Below, piece by piece: positions 63,757 to 64,000 of a stretch of DNA of 64,000 nt (position 1 is the first letter of the stretch; each line of letters begins with the position of its first letter). The translations under genes were made by a program, and so were the position numbers. A model generated the notes under the pieces. It was given only the letters and a program-made list of their open reading frames with translations, was not told the DNA's origin and made no database searches. This DNA is from Streptosporangium sp. NBC_01756. Lineage in GTDB: Bacteria; Actinomycetota; Actinomycetes; Streptosporangiales; Streptosporangiaceae. The stretch lies in NCBI RefSeq assembly GCF_035917975.1, contig NZ_CP109130.1, positions 2,914,001 through 2,978,000 of the forward strand, read 5' to 3'.

Positions 63757-64000
63757 ATGGCGACTCCCGTCCGTACCCGTGACGGCGGATCGGCTCTCAG
63801 CCGGTCCGCCTCTCGGCGCAGCCGAGGTGAAGTCCCCTTCCGCTACGCCTCCACAGCCGCCGGGATCCTCCTTTTGGCGATCATGGCGGCCATCGCGGTC
63901 TTCCTGGTCGTCGAAGCCGTCCCGGCCCTGCAGGCCAACAAGGGGAGCTTCTTCACCACCCGCACCTGGGAGCCGAACGGCAGCCAGGCCTTCGGCATCG
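63757..64000 (+). CDS. pstC: Phosphate ABC transporter permease PstC (3' end outside window)
   Basis: Only the first ~81 residues are in the window. A basic N-terminus (RTRDGGSALSRSASRRSRGE) is followed by the first transmembrane helix (STAAGILLLAIMAAIAVFLV, then VEAVPALQAN) and NKGSFFTTRTWEPNGSQAFGI, the usual start of actinobacterial PstC. It starts 5 bases after pstS and should form the membrane channel with PstA. The ATG has only a weak site (GATCTCC region), so translation may be coupled to pstS. Confidence 0.9.
   Translation, partial: MATPVRTRDGGSALSRSASRRSRGEVPFRYASTAAGILLLAIMAAIAVFLVVEAVPALQANKGSFFTTRTWEPNGSQAFGI

Overview
The window is chromosomal DNA from a high-GC filamentous actinomycete, most likely Streptosporangiales (Streptosporangium or Nonomuraea type). 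The evidence is strong G/C third-position bias, frequent GTG and TTG starts, and actinobacterial markers: WhiB beside a PdtaS-type kinase, SigR/RsrA, a UsfX/SigF-type pair, Ni-SOD with its maturation protease, DasR, and the fused 2-oxoglutarate decarboxylase Kgd. The family name is inferred; no rRNA or tRNA gene was recognised.

Layout. 1-7.6 kb: the 3' part of a giant Rhs/YD-repeat polymorphic toxin. It ends in a low-GC transglycosylase-like tip and is followed by an overlapping lipoprotein gene, the likely immunity protein. 7.6-11 kb: an accessory segment with a small unassigned ORF, a three-gene minus-strand operon of small Cys-containing proteins (the first gene broken by an in-frame amber codon), a divergent XRE-TPR regulator and a pterin-dehydratase-like protein. 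11-14.8 kb: TetR/MMPL efflux pair amid short direct repeats, a solo HigA-like regulator and an MFS remnant. 14.9-21.5 kb: GH9 cellulase behind a CebR/CelR operator, a GNAT acetyltransferase, the folate pair FchA-FolD, a HigBA-type toxin-antitoxin pair and a B3/B4-domain protein. 21.6-28.3 kb: kgd, a DUF6104-like protein, a DUF4097-PadR operon and an MDR oxidoreductase.

28.8-35.3 kb holds four tandem paralogous secreted trypsin-fold proteins. Two carry long insertions and the last has lost its catalytic serine. 35.5-46.5 kb is mostly regulatory and redox: a TPR regulator, malic enzyme, CGNR protein, sodX/sodN, UsfX-SigF, a lipid kinase, WhiB, PdtaS, a decayed bioF and DasR. 46.6-54 kb: an IlvG-like TPP enzyme, a PASTA kinase, a thioesterase, a biotin-carrier remnant and two HD/HD-GYP membrane proteins. 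54-64 kb: a sugar epimerase, SigR-RsrA with an autoregulatory promoter, a methyltransferase, a DksA-like protein, an SRAP peptidase, aroA-rsgA, hisN, and pstS-pstC behind a PHO box; pstC runs off the window.

The best candidates for new biology are the Rhs tip with its lipoprotein, the protease array with its pseudo-protease, the FolD that has lost its cyclohydrolase lysine beside FchA, and duplicated stop/start junctions that create in-frame micro-ORFs between coupled genes.
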